From NCBI RefSeq assembly GCF_002285415.1, contig NZ_NSBU01000007.1, forward strand, positions 746,501 through 810,500: 64,000 bases of DNA, in the 5' to 3' direction. The position numbers and the translations under genes were made by a program. Below are positions 1 to 8,713 of the stretch, in pieces. The DNA is from Actibacterium pelagium (GTDB taxonomy: Bacteria; Pseudomonadota; Alphaproteobacteria; Rhodobacterales; Rhodobacteraceae). The stretch's first letter is position 1; every line of letters begins with the position of its first letter. The notes beneath the pieces were generated by a model. It was not told the DNA's origin, did not search any database, and worked only from the letters and a program-made list of their open reading frames with translations.

Positions 1-494
1 AGTGCGCCCAAGGGTTCGTCAAGCAACAGAACATCCGGCTCCATCACCATGCAGCGGGCAATCGCTACGCGTTGTTTCTGACCACCCGAAAGCTCGTCCA
101 CCTTGCGGTTGCCGATCCCGGGCAAGCCGATCCGGTCCAGCGCCTCGTCGACCTTGCGGGCAATTTGATCCTTGGGAAGTTTTTTCCTACGCAGCCCGTA
201 GCCGATATTGTCGGCGATGTTCATCATCGGGAACAGTGCCAAATGTTGGAACACCATGTTCACCGGGCGCTTGTTCGGGGGCGCGTTCAGGACGGATTTG
301 CCCTTGATTTCGATGTCGCCCGAGGTCGGATCCTGAAACCCGGCTATCATCCGCATGATCGTCGTCTTGCCACATCCCGACGGGCCAAGGATCGAAAAGA
401 ACGATCCGGCTGGCACCGAGAAGGACACGTCGTCGACGGCGGTAAAATCGCCGAACCGCTTGGTCAGGCCTTTGCATTCAAGATCGGGCGTCAT
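1..494 (-). CDS. ABC transporter ATP-binding protein, PotA-like (partial, 3' end outside window)
   Basis: The first 164 residues of an ABC ATPase of the spermidine/putrescine (PotA) type are visible; the rest lies beyond the window edge. Walker A GPSGCGKTT is at residues 37-45, the Q-loop Gln at 83, the signature LSGGQ at 135-139 and Walker B ending in DEP at 159-161. It would power uptake of the ligand bound by the PotD-like protein encoded just upstream in the transcript (565-1635), the two being separated by a GC-rich hairpin. The start at 494 is an ATG with only a weak Shine-Dalgarno sequence. Family assignment is firm; the substrate is inferred from the neighbour. Confidence 0.9.
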   Translation of the reverse strand, partial: MTPDLECKGLTKRFGDFTAVDDVSFSVPAGSFFSILGPSGCGKTTIMRMIAGFQDPTSGDIEIKGKSVLNAPPNKRPVNMVFQHLALFPMMNIADNIGYGLRRKKLPKDQIARKVDEALDRIGLPGIGNRKVDELSGGQKQRVAIARCMVMEPDVLLLDEPLGA

Positions 495-521
495 CGGATT
501 TCCGGTTATTCAAATGGCTGC

Positions 522-544
522 GGCACCCGCGCGTTGCGGGTGCC
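522..544. other. intercistronic hairpin between potD-like and potA-like genes
   Basis: A perfect 9-bp inverted repeat (GGCACCCGC / GCGGGTGCC, loop GCGTT) lies just after the stop of the binding-protein gene. There is no T-run, so it is more likely an mRNA-stabilising or partial-termination element that lets the binding protein outnumber the ATPase than a full terminator. Confidence 0.6.
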
Positions 545-564
545 AACATAGCTTCAATGGTTGC

Positions 565-1635
565 TTACTGGGCCGCTTTCACGCGATCCAGAACGCCACC
601 TTCGATGGCTTCCAGACCAGCAGGAACCGGCGGATACCACTTGATGTTGTCCACGGCTTCTGGCGGGAAGCTGGCCTGGTAACGGGCCTTAAGCGCATCT
701 TCGGCATAGGCATCTGCACCTTGCGAGGCGGTGAAGTTGCCCGCCGCTGCAGTGATTTTGGCCGCAATCTCTGGGCGCATCACGAAGTTGATCCAGGCAT
801 AGGCCGCATTATCAGATTGCCCTTTAGCAGGCAGAACGAAGGTGTCGATCCAGCCCAGTGCGCCCGATGCGGGTGCAACAAACGTGATGTCGGGATTGTC
901 AGCATTCAGTTTCCAGCCGCCGGTGTCCCAGGCCATCGAGGCGACAACTTCGCCCGAACGCACCAGACCCATCAACTCATCGCCGCCACCCCAATAGGTT
1001 TTGACATTGGATTTGCACTCGATCAGCTTAGCTTCGACCTTGCTCATCACCTCACCATAGGCGTCGGCGTCGCTATATGCCGCGAAGGGGTCCATACCCA
1101 TCGCGAACGCAAATCCGATCAGGGTAGGGCGTTTCAGGCGATACGAGACCTTACCTGCAACTGCCGGATCACAGAGGTCGGTGTAGTCTTTGACAATATC
1201 CCCGGCCGCCTTGGTGTCCATCACCAGACCCGAAGTGCCCCAGACATGCGGAACGCCGTAAACTTCGCCCTCGACCGTTGTATTGGCCATTGTTGCCCCA
1301 AGCATCGACTGGATGAATTGCCCCTGGTCGATTTTGGAAACGTCAATTGGCTTATAGATGCCGAATTCCAGTTGCGGACCCGTGATCCGGTCCTGGCTGG
1401 GTTGGGCAAGGTCGAAACCACCACCACCGGTGGCGCGAAGCTTCGCGATCATTTCTTCGTTGTTGGATTTGGTCACTTCTACCGTGTGGCCGGTTTCCTC
1501 TTCGAAAAGTGCGACGACATCTTCTGGCGCGTATCCGCCCCAGGTCAGCAGGCGCAGCGTGTCTGCATTCGCCGTTTGCGCCAGTCCGGCCATGGCGAGG
1601 CCGATCGCGGCAAGTTTAACTGTTTGGTTCTTCAT
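565..1635 (-). CDS. Extracellular solute-binding protein, PotD/spermidine-putrescine type
   Basis: A periplasmic binding protein of 356 residues, the usual length for PotD/PotF. A classical signal peptide occupies about residues 1-24 (MKNQ, hydrophobic core, cleavage after TANA). The mature protein opens with a TLRLLTWGGYAPEDVV-type stretch typical of family-1 polyamine binders. A strong Shine-Dalgarno (AGAGAGGAGA) precedes the ATG. It lies downstream of a glutamine-synthetase-like ligase, an aldehyde dehydrogenase and an alcohol dehydrogenase on the same strand, which suggests that it captures an amine-type substrate for that pathway. The ligand cannot be read from sequence; polyamine or a related amine is inference. 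Confidence 0.9.
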   Translation of the reverse strand: MKNQTVKLAAIGLAMAGLAQTANADTLRLLTWGGYAPEDVVALFEEETGHTVEVTKSNNEEMIAKLRATGGGGFDLAQPSQDRITGPQLEFGIYKPIDVSKIDQGQFIQSMLGATMANTTVEGEVYGVPHVWGTSGLVMDTKAAGDIVKDYTDLCDPAVAGKVSYRLKRPTLIGFAFAMGMDPFAAYSDADAYGEVMSKVEAKLIECKSNVKTYWGGGDELMGLVRSGEVVASMAWDTGGWKLNADNPDITFVAPASGALGWIDTFVLPAKGQSDNAAYAWINFVMRPEIAAKITAAAGNFTASQGADAYAEDALKARYQASFPPEAVDNIKWYPPVPAGLEAIEGGVLDRVKAAQ

Positions 1636-1742
1636 TGGTCTTCTCCTCTCTGTTGTCTTTCGTTTTGATCATGATCGACTGGCTTAAGGTTGATTGGTCT
1701 TTGCCAACTTTTTCAGTCTTTCTAGCTCCTGGCGATCATGAA

Positions 1743-1774
1743 CCTGCTTTGTAACAATCGGGCTACAAAGCAGG
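1743..1774. other. Stem-loop between alcohol dehydrogenase and binding-protein genes
   Basis: A perfect 11-bp inverted repeat (CCTGCTTTGTA / TACAAAGCAGG, 10-nt loop) sits 20 bases after the alcohol-dehydrogenase stop codon. No T-tract follows on either strand. It may be an RNA processing or attenuation site setting the ratio of enzymes to the downstream binding protein. Confidence 0.55.
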
Positions 1775-1793
1775 GAACACTTCGTTTCTCAAG

Positions 1794-2939
1794 TTACAGA
1801 ACCTCTTCGAACAAGGCTCGAACGTTGTCTTCGTTCAACTCGACGGGGTTGCCGCCACAGCTTGGATCTTTCAATGCCCCGGCGATAAGACGATCTATGT
1901 CCGGGTTGGTTACACCAAGATCTGACATTCGCTTGGGGATGCCCAGTGAGGCGTTGAATTCGTCGACAAAGGCGCAGAATCCGTCGAACCCACCTTTGAT
2001 CCCCAAGTAAGGTGCCACCTCGTTAAAACGGGTTTCGATCATGGGGCGGTTCAGTTGCAACACTGCGGGCATGCAGACCGCATTCGTGGTGCCATGATGG
2101 GTGTGATACATCGCCCCAAGCGGGTGGCTAAGCGAGTGGATCGCGCCAAGCCCTTTCTGAAAAGCCGTGGCCCCCATCGCCGCAGCAGACATCATGTTTG
2201 CTCGCGCCTCGATGTCCCCGCCATCGGCATAGGCGCGCGGAAGGTTGTCGATAACCAACCGCATTCCTTCAATAGCGATGCCTTGGCTCATCGGATGATA
2301 ATGCGGGCTAGAGAACGCCTCGACACAATGGGCGAAGGCATCAAGGCCCGTGCCTGCGGTAATTGCCGGCGGCATTCCGACGGTCAGTTCCGGATCGCAG
2401 ATCACCACCGACGGCAGGACCTTTGGGTGGAATATGATCTTTTTCTCTTCCGTTTCCGAATTGGTGATCACGCTGGCGCGGCCCACTTCCGAGCCTGTGC
2501 CGGCCGTGGTCGGCACGGCTATGATCGGAGCGATGGCGTCGCTATCCGCACGGGTCCACCAATCGCCCACATCCTCGAAATCCCAGACCGGGCGGGTTTG
2601 ACCAGCCATAAAGGCGACCATCTTGCCCAGATCCAACCCCGAGCCACCGCCAAAGGCGATCACGCCGTCGTGTCCGCCCGCTTTGTAGGCAGCAACCCCG
2701 GCAGACAGGTTCTTTTCGTTTGGGTTCGGATCAACGTCCGAGAAGATCGCTCGACCAAGGCCAGCGGCCTCCATGACATCAAGTGTTTGCGCAGTCACTG
2801 GCAGCCCGGCCAGACCCCGGTCGGTCACCAGAAGGGGGCGCGTTATTCCAGCGCTCGCGCAGGCATCTGCCAGTTCGTTGATGCGACCGGCGCCGAATTT
2901 GATTGCGGTCGGATAGGACCAATTGCCGACAAGGGTCAT
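1794..2939 (-). CDS. Iron-containing (group III) alcohol dehydrogenase
   Basis: A 381-residue NAD(P)-linked alcohol dehydrogenase of the FucO/AdhB family. The nucleotide-binding motif GGGSGLD is at residues 97-103. Metal ligands by analogy with FucO are D200, H204, H268 and H282. The ATG at 2939 overlaps the stop of the upstream aldehyde dehydrogenase (ATGA), so the two are translationally coupled; a longer reading frame running upstream to 3044 is not credible because it lies inside that gene. Paired with an aldehyde dehydrogenase and a gamma-glutamyl-ligase-like enzyme, it probably oxidises the hydroxyl of a small, possibly glutamylated, amino alcohol. Family is sure, substrate inferred. 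Confidence 0.93.
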   Translation of the reverse strand: MTLVGNWSYPTAIKFGAGRINELADACASAGITRPLLVTDRGLAGLPVTAQTLDVMEAAGLGRAIFSDVDPNPNEKNLSAGVAAYKAGGHDGVIAFGGGSGLDLGKMVAFMAGQTRPVWDFEDVGDWWTRADSDAIAPIIAVPTTAGTGSEVGRASVITNSETEEKKIIFHPKVLPSVVICDPELTVGMPPAITAGTGLDAFAHCVEAFSSPHYHPMSQGIAIEGMRLVIDNLPRAYADGGDIEARANMMSAAAMGATAFQKGLGAIHSLSHPLGAMYHTHHGTTNAVCMPAVLQLNRPMIETRFNEVAPYLGIKGGFDGFCAFVDEFNASLGIPKRMSDLGVTNPDIDRLIAGALKDPSCGGNPVELNEDNVRALFEEVL

Positions 2940-4315
2940 GATGTAACTTTCTTCAAGTGGAAGGATTTGGGTCGGGTCAGGTTGTGATAGCCGATTACTG
3001 ACAGGCCTCCACCGCGCCCTGTGTTTTTGCACCCGGTCCAGCACAGGCCAGGGTCAAGGTAATCAGCCCGGTTCAAGAACACGGTGCCGGTTTCGATCTG
3101 GTCCCCCACACGTTCGGCTCGGTCCACGTCGCGGGTCCACAGGCTGGCGGTCAGACCGAACTCGCTGTCGTTCATCAAAGCGATGGCTTCGTCATCGCTG
3201 CTGACGGGCATAATACCGACGACCGGGCCAAAGCTTTCTTCTTTCATGACGCGCATGTCGTGGGTGACATTGGTCAGAATTTGGGGGGTTAAGTAGGTGC
3301 CACCGTCATCTTGTTCGAAGGTAGGAATATGCGCCGTGGCACCGGCGGCAACCGCTTCGGAAATTTGGGCGCGCACCTCGTCAGCGAAACGCTTGTTGGC
3401 CATGGGGCCAATGGTGGTTTCGGACTCTAAAGGATTGCCCAGTTTGTAGTTTTTTACAATTTCGATGGCCTTGGCGAGGAAGGAGTCAAAAAGACTTTCA
3501 TGCACGTAAATCCGTTCGATCCCGCAGCAACATTGACCGGAATTGAACATCGCCCCATCGATCAGGGTTTCGACCGCCGCATCCAGATCGGCGTCTTCCA
3601 TTACATAGCCGGGGTCCTTACCGCCCAGTTCTGTACCAACACCTGTAAAGGTGCCGGCTGCGGCGCGCTCCATCTCGGCCCCGCCACCGACTGAGCCTGT
3701 GAAGTTGATGAAATCAAACGAGTTCTCGGCGATCAGTTTCGATGTCGTGGCGTGATCAAGGAACACATTCTGGAACACGTTTTCCGGCACACCTGCCTCG
3801 TGGAAAGCACGCGCCATTCGTTCACCAACCAGAAGCGTCTGCGTGGCATGTTTAAGAACCACCGTGTTGCCTGCGATCAGGGCAGGTGCCACTGTGTTGA
3901 TCGCGGTCATGTAAGGATAATTCCATGGGGCCACCACGAAGACGACCCCGTGCGGCACGCGTTTTATATAGCGTTTGAAGCTGGCATCTTCGCCAACCTC
4001 AATCGGGGCCAACGAGGTTTCGGCGATCTCGGCCATGTAACTGGCGCGCTCGTTGAACCCACCAAATTCGCCGCCATAGCGAACCGGGCGGCCCATCATT
4101 TGGGCCAGTTCGGGCACGATCTCGTCGTTCATTGCGCCTACGGCGGCAACGCCTGCCAGAACAAGGTCAATACGCTCTTGCAGTGGACGCGCTGCCCATT
4201 CCGATTGAGCGCCCCGCGCTCGGTCTACTGCCGCTCGAGCATCTTCGACCGAAAGCGTTTCTCGAGTGGCAAAAACAGAGCCATTAATGGGTGAGATACA
4301 GGTTAGCGTGCTCAT
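2936..4315 (-). CDS. Aldehyde dehydrogenase (NAD-dependent)
   Basis: A 459-residue ALDH-superfamily enzyme. The APWN substrate/cofactor loop is at 129-132, the general-base Glu is E229 in TELGGKD, and the catalytic cysteine is C263 within an unusual run of three cysteines after GQ. Both ends overlap neighbours by 4 bp: the start overlaps the glutamine-synthetase-like gene's stop and its stop overlaps the alcohol dehydrogenase start, which is strong evidence for one operon. It would take the aldehyde from the alcohol dehydrogenase to the carboxylate, as PuuC does in the gamma-glutamyl-putrescine pathway. The exact substrate is not determined by sequence. Confidence 0.93.
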   Translation of the reverse strand: MSTLTCISPINGSVFATRETLSVEDARAAVDRARGAQSEWAARPLQERIDLVLAGVAAVGAMNDEIVPELAQMMGRPVRYGGEFGGFNERASYMAEIAETSLAPIEVGEDASFKRYIKRVPHGVVFVVAPWNYPYMTAINTVAPALIAGNTVVLKHATQTLLVGERMARAFHEAGVPENVFQNVFLDHATTSKLIAENSFDFINFTGSVGGGAEMERAAAGTFTGVGTELGGKDPGYVMEDADLDAAVETLIDGAMFNSGQCCCGIERIYVHESLFDSFLAKAIEIVKNYKLGNPLESETTIGPMANKRFADEVRAQISEAVAAGATAHIPTFEQDDGGTYLTPQILTNVTHDMRVMKEESFGPVVGIMPVSSDDEAIALMNDSEFGLTASLWTRDVDRAERVGDQIETGTVFLNRADYLDPGLCWTGCKNTGRGGGLSVIGYHNLTRPKSFHLKKVTS

Positions 4316-5664
4316 GCCTTTTCGAAGCCTCGTGCGATTTCATAGTTAGTAACGACGCGATTGAATTCTTCGATCTCCCATTCGGCCGCGCGGGCGTAGT
4401 GGGTTACGGTTTCCTCACCAAAGGCCTCTTTCAGCATGTCCGAGCTCAGCAAAGCCTCGTGCGCGTCGCGAAGGGTGCGGGGAATATGGTTCTGTTCATC
4501 ATCCGCGTATGCATCCCCGGTATAGGGCGCAGGCAACTCCAGCTTTTCTTCGATCCCCTTAAGACCAGCCGCCAACATCGCGGCCTGTGCCAGATAGGGG
4601 TTCATGTCAGAGCCCGGGACGCGGCATTCAACCCGCACCGCCTTGGTTCCATCGCCACACAGGCGGAAGGCAGCGGTACGGTTATCCACAGACCAGACCG
4701 TTTGCGTTGGGGCGAAACTGCCTTTGGCAAACCGTTTGTAGCTGTTGATATAGGGCGCCAAGAATACGGTCATTTCGGAAGCGTATTTCAGCAGGCCCGC
4801 CAAGTAGTGATCCAGCAACGCCGACTTGCCCAGTGGAGCATCAGGTTCATGAAAGGCATTCTTGCCGCCTTTCCACAGAGATTGGTGCACATGGGCGGCA
4901 CTGCCCACGCGGTCATGGTGCCATTTCGGAAGAAAAGTCGCGGCATATCCGTTAAGATGGGCGATTTCCTTGACGCCGTGCTTGGCCAGCGTGTGGTGAT
5001 CCGCTGTAGCCAGCGCATCGGCGTATTTGATGTTCAATTCTTCTTGGCCGGCTTCAGCCTCGCCCTTGGTTCCTTCGACGGGGATACCCATGGCCCGCAA
5101 ATGATTGCGGATCGGCCGCATGACCGGTTCCTCTTTCGAGGTCTGAAGGATGTTGTAATCTTCGTTATAATTCGAGATCGGACGCAAATCACGGAAACCG
5201 TTCGAAGCGATCTCATCATGAGTGCCTTGGAACAGGAAAAATTCGAGCTCAGTTGCCATGATCGGGCTAAGGCCCAGTGCTTCAGCTCTGGCGATCTGAC
5301 GCTTCAGAACCTCACGCGGGGAGAAGGCAATCGGTTCATGGCTGTGGTGATCCTGAACGTCGCACAGAACAAGTGCTGTGCCCTCTAGCCACGGCACTGG
5401 GCGAATTGTGCTCAAATCGGGCTTCATCACGTAATCGCCATAACCTGACGACCAAGACGTCGAGGCAAAGCCGTCAGGCGTTGCCATCTCAAGGTCCGTT
5501 GCCAGCAGGTAGTTGCAGCAATGGGTTTCATCCTCGGCCATCTCCAGGAAAGCCTCGGCATGAAAGCGTTTGCCCATAAGGCGTCCCTGCATGTCGACGA
5601 TACAGGTCAGGACCGTATCAATCGCACCTGCTGCTATTTGTTTTTTGAGCTCTTCGAATGTCAT
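4312..5664 (-). CDS. Glutamine synthetase family protein (gamma-glutamyl-amine ligase type)
   Basis: A 450-residue ATP-dependent ligase with the glutamine synthetase fold, the size of PuuA/GlnA-like enzymes. Metal-binding acidic residues are visible at E139/E141 (ATELEFF) and E208/E209 (GQEELN), and the ATP-site histidines at H258/H260 (GSAAHVHQS); a QTVWSVDNRTAAFR stretch follows. True GlnA is usually paired with glnB; here the neighbours are alcohol and aldehyde dehydrogenases and amine-type transporters, so gamma-glutamylation of an imported amine is likelier than ammonia assimilation. The Shine-Dalgarno is weak, and a hairpin separates it from the TRAP binding-protein gene upstream. Confidence 0.85.
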   Translation of the reverse strand: MTFEELKKQIAAGAIDTVLTCIVDMQGRLMGKRFHAEAFLEMAEDETHCCNYLLATDLEMATPDGFASTSWSSGYGDYVMKPDLSTIRPVPWLEGTALVLCDVQDHHSHEPIAFSPREVLKRQIARAEALGLSPIMATELEFFLFQGTHDEIASNGFRDLRPISNYNEDYNILQTSKEEPVMRPIRNHLRAMGIPVEGTKGEAEAGQEELNIKYADALATADHHTLAKHGVKEIAHLNGYAATFLPKWHHDRVGSAAHVHQSLWKGGKNAFHEPDAPLGKSALLDHYLAGLLKYASEMTVFLAPYINSYKRFAKGSFAPTQTVWSVDNRTAAFRLCGDGTKAVRVECRVPGSDMNPYLAQAAMLAAGLKGIEEKLELPAPYTGDAYADDEQNHIPRTLRDAHEALLSSDMLKEAFGEETVTHYARAAEWEIEEFNRVVTNYEIARGFEKA

Positions 5665-5683
5665 TGCAATCTCGATCGTTATT

Positions 5684-5711
5684 TGCGCGGGTGAGTTGAC
5701 CCACCCGCGCA
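5684..5711. other. Intercistronic GC-rich hairpin after dctP
   Basis: A perfect 10-bp inverted repeat (TGCGCGGGTG / CACCCGCGCA) between the TRAP binding-protein stop and the ligase start. It lacks a T-tract. Like the hairpins after the other standalone binding-protein genes in this window, it probably stabilises the 3' end of the binding-protein message. Confidence 0.6.
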
Positions 5712-5724
5712 GTTTGCATGTACT

Positions 5725-6765
5725 TTAGCCGTAGCGATAGGGCCGTCCGGCTTTCTGCATGTCGGCGTTATACTTCCGGAAGATATCAACTACCTTCGCC
5801 TGTACTTCACCTTCAGCAGCGATCTCGTCCCAGAAGGCAACGGCCGCGTTTTCGACCTGTGCCCATTCTTCGTCGGGGATCGAGGTCAGTTGCATCTTGG
5901 TGCCGTTGACACGCAGGTTGGCCTCGCCACCCCAGTACCACCACTGGCGATAGTAGTGGGATTGATCACAGCACACCCGGAACAGGGTTTGCAGGTCGTC
6001 AGGCAACTCGTTCCAGCGGTCCATATTCGCAAAGAACGAACCGGCCCAGGCGCCCGAGATGTTGTTGGTCAGGAAGTAGTTGGTCACATCCGCCCAGCCG
6101 ACGGTGTAGTCCTCGGTGATGCCCGACCACGCGATACCGTCCAGTTCGCCGGTTTGCACGGCAACCTCGATGTCTTCCCATGGCAGGGTCACCGGTACGA
6201 CGCCGAACTGCGACAGGAAGCGGCCCGCGGTCGGGAAGGTGAAGACTCGCTTTCCCTTGAGGTCTGCAAGGCTGCGGATCGGATCTTTAGTCGCAAAGTG
6301 GCAGGGGTCCCAGGAACCGGCGCTGATATGCTTGACGCCCACGGCGCTATATTGCTCGTCCCAGATTTCATTCAGGCCGTACTGATTGAACAGAACTGGT
6401 ACGTCGAGCGAATAGCGCGAGGCGAACGGGAAGTAGCCGCCAAACACAGTCACATCGGTGGGCGAGGCCATCGAGTCGTCATCCGATTGTACCGCGTCGA
6501 TGGTGCCTTTCTGCATGGCGCGGAACAACTCGCCTGTGGGAACCAGCTGATCTGCGTAGAACAGTTCGATCTGCATCCGGTCACCGGCGATCTTGTTGAA
6601 CATTTCAATCGCTGGATCGATAACGTGCGCGGCCAGTGCCGGGCCGGCATAGGTCTGCATCCGCCACTTGATCGTGCTTTGGGCCAGTGCTGGTGTCGCC
6701 AACGGGGCCGCCGCCGCGCCAGCCGCAGCAGTACTTAAGAACTTCCGTCTTGTCGTGTTGGTCAT
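5725..6765 (-). CDS. dctP: TRAP transporter substrate-binding protein (DctP family), Tat-exported
   Basis: A 346-residue periplasmic solute receptor of a tripartite ATP-independent transporter. It begins with a twin-arginine signal (TTRRKFLSTAAAG, Arg 6-7, Ala-rich core ending near PALA), so it is probably exported folded by Tat. The ATG at 6765 has an ideal GGAGG; upstream extensions lack support. It follows dctQ and dctM in the same transcript (M ends 50 bases before). TRAP receptors usually bind carboxylates or related organic acids; the presence of both TRAP and Pot-type importers suggests two related substrates or one substrate with two uptake routes. Confidence 0.92.
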   Translation of the reverse strand: MTNTTRRKFLSTAAAGAAAAPLATPALAQSTIKWRMQTYAGPALAAHVIDPAIEMFNKIAGDRMQIELFYADQLVPTGELFRAMQKGTIDAVQSDDDSMASPTDVTVFGGYFPFASRYSLDVPVLFNQYGLNEIWDEQYSAVGVKHISAGSWDPCHFATKDPIRSLADLKGKRVFTFPTAGRFLSQFGVVPVTLPWEDIEVAVQTGELDGIAWSGITEDYTVGWADVTNYFLTNNISGAWAGSFFANMDRWNELPDDLQTLFRVCCDQSHYYRQWWYWGGEANLRVNGTKMQLTSIPDEEWAQVENAAVAFWDEIAAEGEVQAKVVDIFRKYNADMQKAGRPYRYG

Positions 6766-6815
6766 TTTGATACCTCCATTCAGGTGTTGAAATGTGTGCC
6801 TTTCAGGCCTTCTGG

Positions 6816-8135
6816 TTATTTTCCGTAAACATATTCGGGCAGCCACAAAGCGATCTGTGGGAAGGTCATAATAATCGCCAGCGCTAGGATCATGATGCCG
6901 ACGAAGGGGATGATAGAGCGGTAGATGTCTCGCAACCCGATCTCGGGCGGCGCCATGGCCCTCATCAAGAACAGGTTATACCCAAACGGCGGGGTCATAT
7001 AGGCAATCTGTGTGGTGATCGTATAAAGAACGCCGTACCAGATCAGGTCGAAGCCCAATGCACCGACCAGCGGGACGTAAAGTGGCGCCACGATGACCAG
7101 CATGGCCGTGTCATCCAAAAACGTGCCCATAAGGATGAAGCTAAGCTGCATAAGGATCAGGATGACCCAGGGGCTGAGGCCTAGTTGGTCAGTAAAGAGG
7201 CTGTCGATTGCCTTGACCGCACCCAACCCGTCGAACACCGCGCCAAAGCCCAAGGCGGAAAGGATGATCCACATGAACATACAAGAGATCGCCAGTGTCT
7301 GCTTGGTACAGGTGTGAAACACGGCCCATGTCATCCGGCGTTTCAGGATTGATGCCACCAGCGCCGTCAACGCACCAATAGCCGAACTTTCGACCAGAGA
7401 GGTCCAGCCGTTGACAAAGGGCACCATCATGGCGGCAAAGATCGCCAGCGGTAGAATTCCGGCGCCCAGTAGGCGGATTTTCTCTTCGCGGCTAAACTCG
7501 TGCAGGTCTTCGGCCACCGGTCCCAACTCTGGGTTCAACCGACAACGGAACCAGATGTAGAGAATGAACAACGCCGCCATCATCAGCCCTGGGATGATCC
7601 CTGCCAGCCACAATTGGCCGACCGGTTGGCGTGCAATCATTGCGTAAAGTACCAGCACGACTGACGGCGGCACCAGAATTCCAAGTGACGACCCGGCTTG
7701 GATCACGCCTGTGACCATAAGCTTATCATAGCCACGCTTAAGAAGTTCCGGCAAAGCGATCGTTGCGCCAATTGCCATGCCTGCCACCGACAATCCGTTC
7801 ATGGCAGAAATCAGCACCATCAACCCGATGGTTCCCATCGCGAGCCCACCATTCACGTTGCCGAACCAGACATGGAACATGCGGTAAAGGTCATCTGCAA
7901 GGCGGCTTTCCGACAGGACGTAGCCCATGAAGATGAACATTGGCAGGGTCAGAAGAGGATACCATTTCATCAGTTTCATCGCCGCAGAGAACGGGATGTC
8001 CTGACCGCCAGTACCCCACAGCGCAAGTGCGGCGATGGCGGCAATTGCACCGATGGCCCCAAAAACCCGCTGCCCGGTGAAAAGCATCAGCATCATTGAT
8101 GCGAACATGAACAGTGCGATGTATTCTTGGCTCAT
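6816..8135 (-). CDS. dctM: TRAP transporter large permease subunit DctM
   Basis: A 439-residue, very hydrophobic inner-membrane protein with about a dozen predicted membrane segments; it forms the ion-coupled transport channel of the TRAP system. The start at ATG 8135 (MSQEYIALF) overlaps the DctQ stop by 4 bp; a longer frame to 8351 would lie within dctQ and is rejected. Typical DctM features such as the MGTFLDDTAML and YMTPPFGYNLF regions are present. It works with the DctQ and DctP products encoded on either side. Confidence 0.94.
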   Translation of the reverse strand: MSQEYIALFMFASMMLMLFTGQRVFGAIGAIAAIAALALWGTGGQDIPFSAAMKLMKWYPLLTLPMFIFMGYVLSESRLADDLYRMFHVWFGNVNGGLAMGTIGLMVLISAMNGLSVAGMAIGATIALPELLKRGYDKLMVTGVIQAGSSLGILVPPSVVLVLYAMIARQPVGQLWLAGIIPGLMMAALFILYIWFRCRLNPELGPVAEDLHEFSREEKIRLLGAGILPLAIFAAMMVPFVNGWTSLVESSAIGALTALVASILKRRMTWAVFHTCTKQTLAISCMFMWIILSALGFGAVFDGLGAVKAIDSLFTDQLGLSPWVILILMQLSFILMGTFLDDTAMLVIVAPLYVPLVGALGFDLIWYGVLYTITTQIAYMTPPFGYNLFLMRAMAPPEIGLRDIYRSIIPFVGIMILALAIIMTFPQIALWLPEYVYGK

Positions 8136-8713
8136 AGCTTGGCATCCGGAATGTCGCGGCCAATGGCGCGCGCGAGGTCTTTGATTAGCTCGGACAGGGC
8201 CTGCAACAGCATCAGGCAAAGACCCACGATCATGATCGTCTTGACTGGCCAAATATACGGACGCCACGCGGTGGACGAACGCTCCATACGGCCGATACTT
8301 TCCTCGCCGGTGATTAGTCCGATGAAGAACTCGACTGGCGCCGACCCCCAATAGCCAAGCGAATAAGCCGTCGAGCCCAGCGCGCCATAAAGCAGCACGC
8401 CAAGATAAAAGAGCAGGAATAGGACGGTGATCACATCAATCGTCGCTTTCCGACGCAATGACCAAGTTCCGTAAAACAAGTCCATCCGTACGTTCGATCC
8501 CACTAGGATCGAATAGGGACCGCCCAACATGTAATAGGCAACCATGGCAAACTGGGCCATTTCGAGTGTCCAAAGCGACGGCACGAAAAAGGTCTTTGAA
8601 ATCGTGGACCAGAGCAGGATACCCATCAGGATGAATACGCCATACATCACCACCAGACCGATCCAACGGTTGATGCGGTCGACAAACCGGGCAAATCCTA
8701 AAGCAGCGTTCAT
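8132..8713 (-). CDS. dctQ: TRAP transporter small permease subunit DctQ
   Basis: A 193-residue protein with four predicted membrane segments (about residues 13-35, 50-70, 90-112, 155-175), matching the small TRAP membrane subunit that bridges receptor and DctM. It is slightly longer than most because of a polar loop around residues 120-150. Its start overlaps the stop of the upstream N-formylglutamate amidohydrolase-family gene and its stop overlaps dctM, so the hydrolase and the transporter are one unit. Confidence 0.92.
   Translation of the reverse strand: MNAALGFARFVDRINRWIGLVVMYGVFILMGILLWSTISKTFFVPSLWTLEMAQFAMVAYYMLGGPYSILVGSNVRMDLFYGTWSLRRKATIDVITVLFLLFYLGVLLYGALGSTAYSLGYWGSAPVEFFIGLITGEESIGRMERSSTAWRPYIWPVKTIMIVGLCLMLLQALSELIKDLARAIGRDIPDAKL

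Noticed and set aside
355-1668. Open frame of 437 codons on the plus strand
   Set aside because: It is antisense to the PotD-like gene and has no family-like sequence; the minus-strand gene has a signal peptide and strong ribosome site.
4291-5388. Open frame of 365 codons on the plus strand
   Set aside because: Antisense to the glutamine-synthetase-like gene, whose metal and ATP-site residues are intact.
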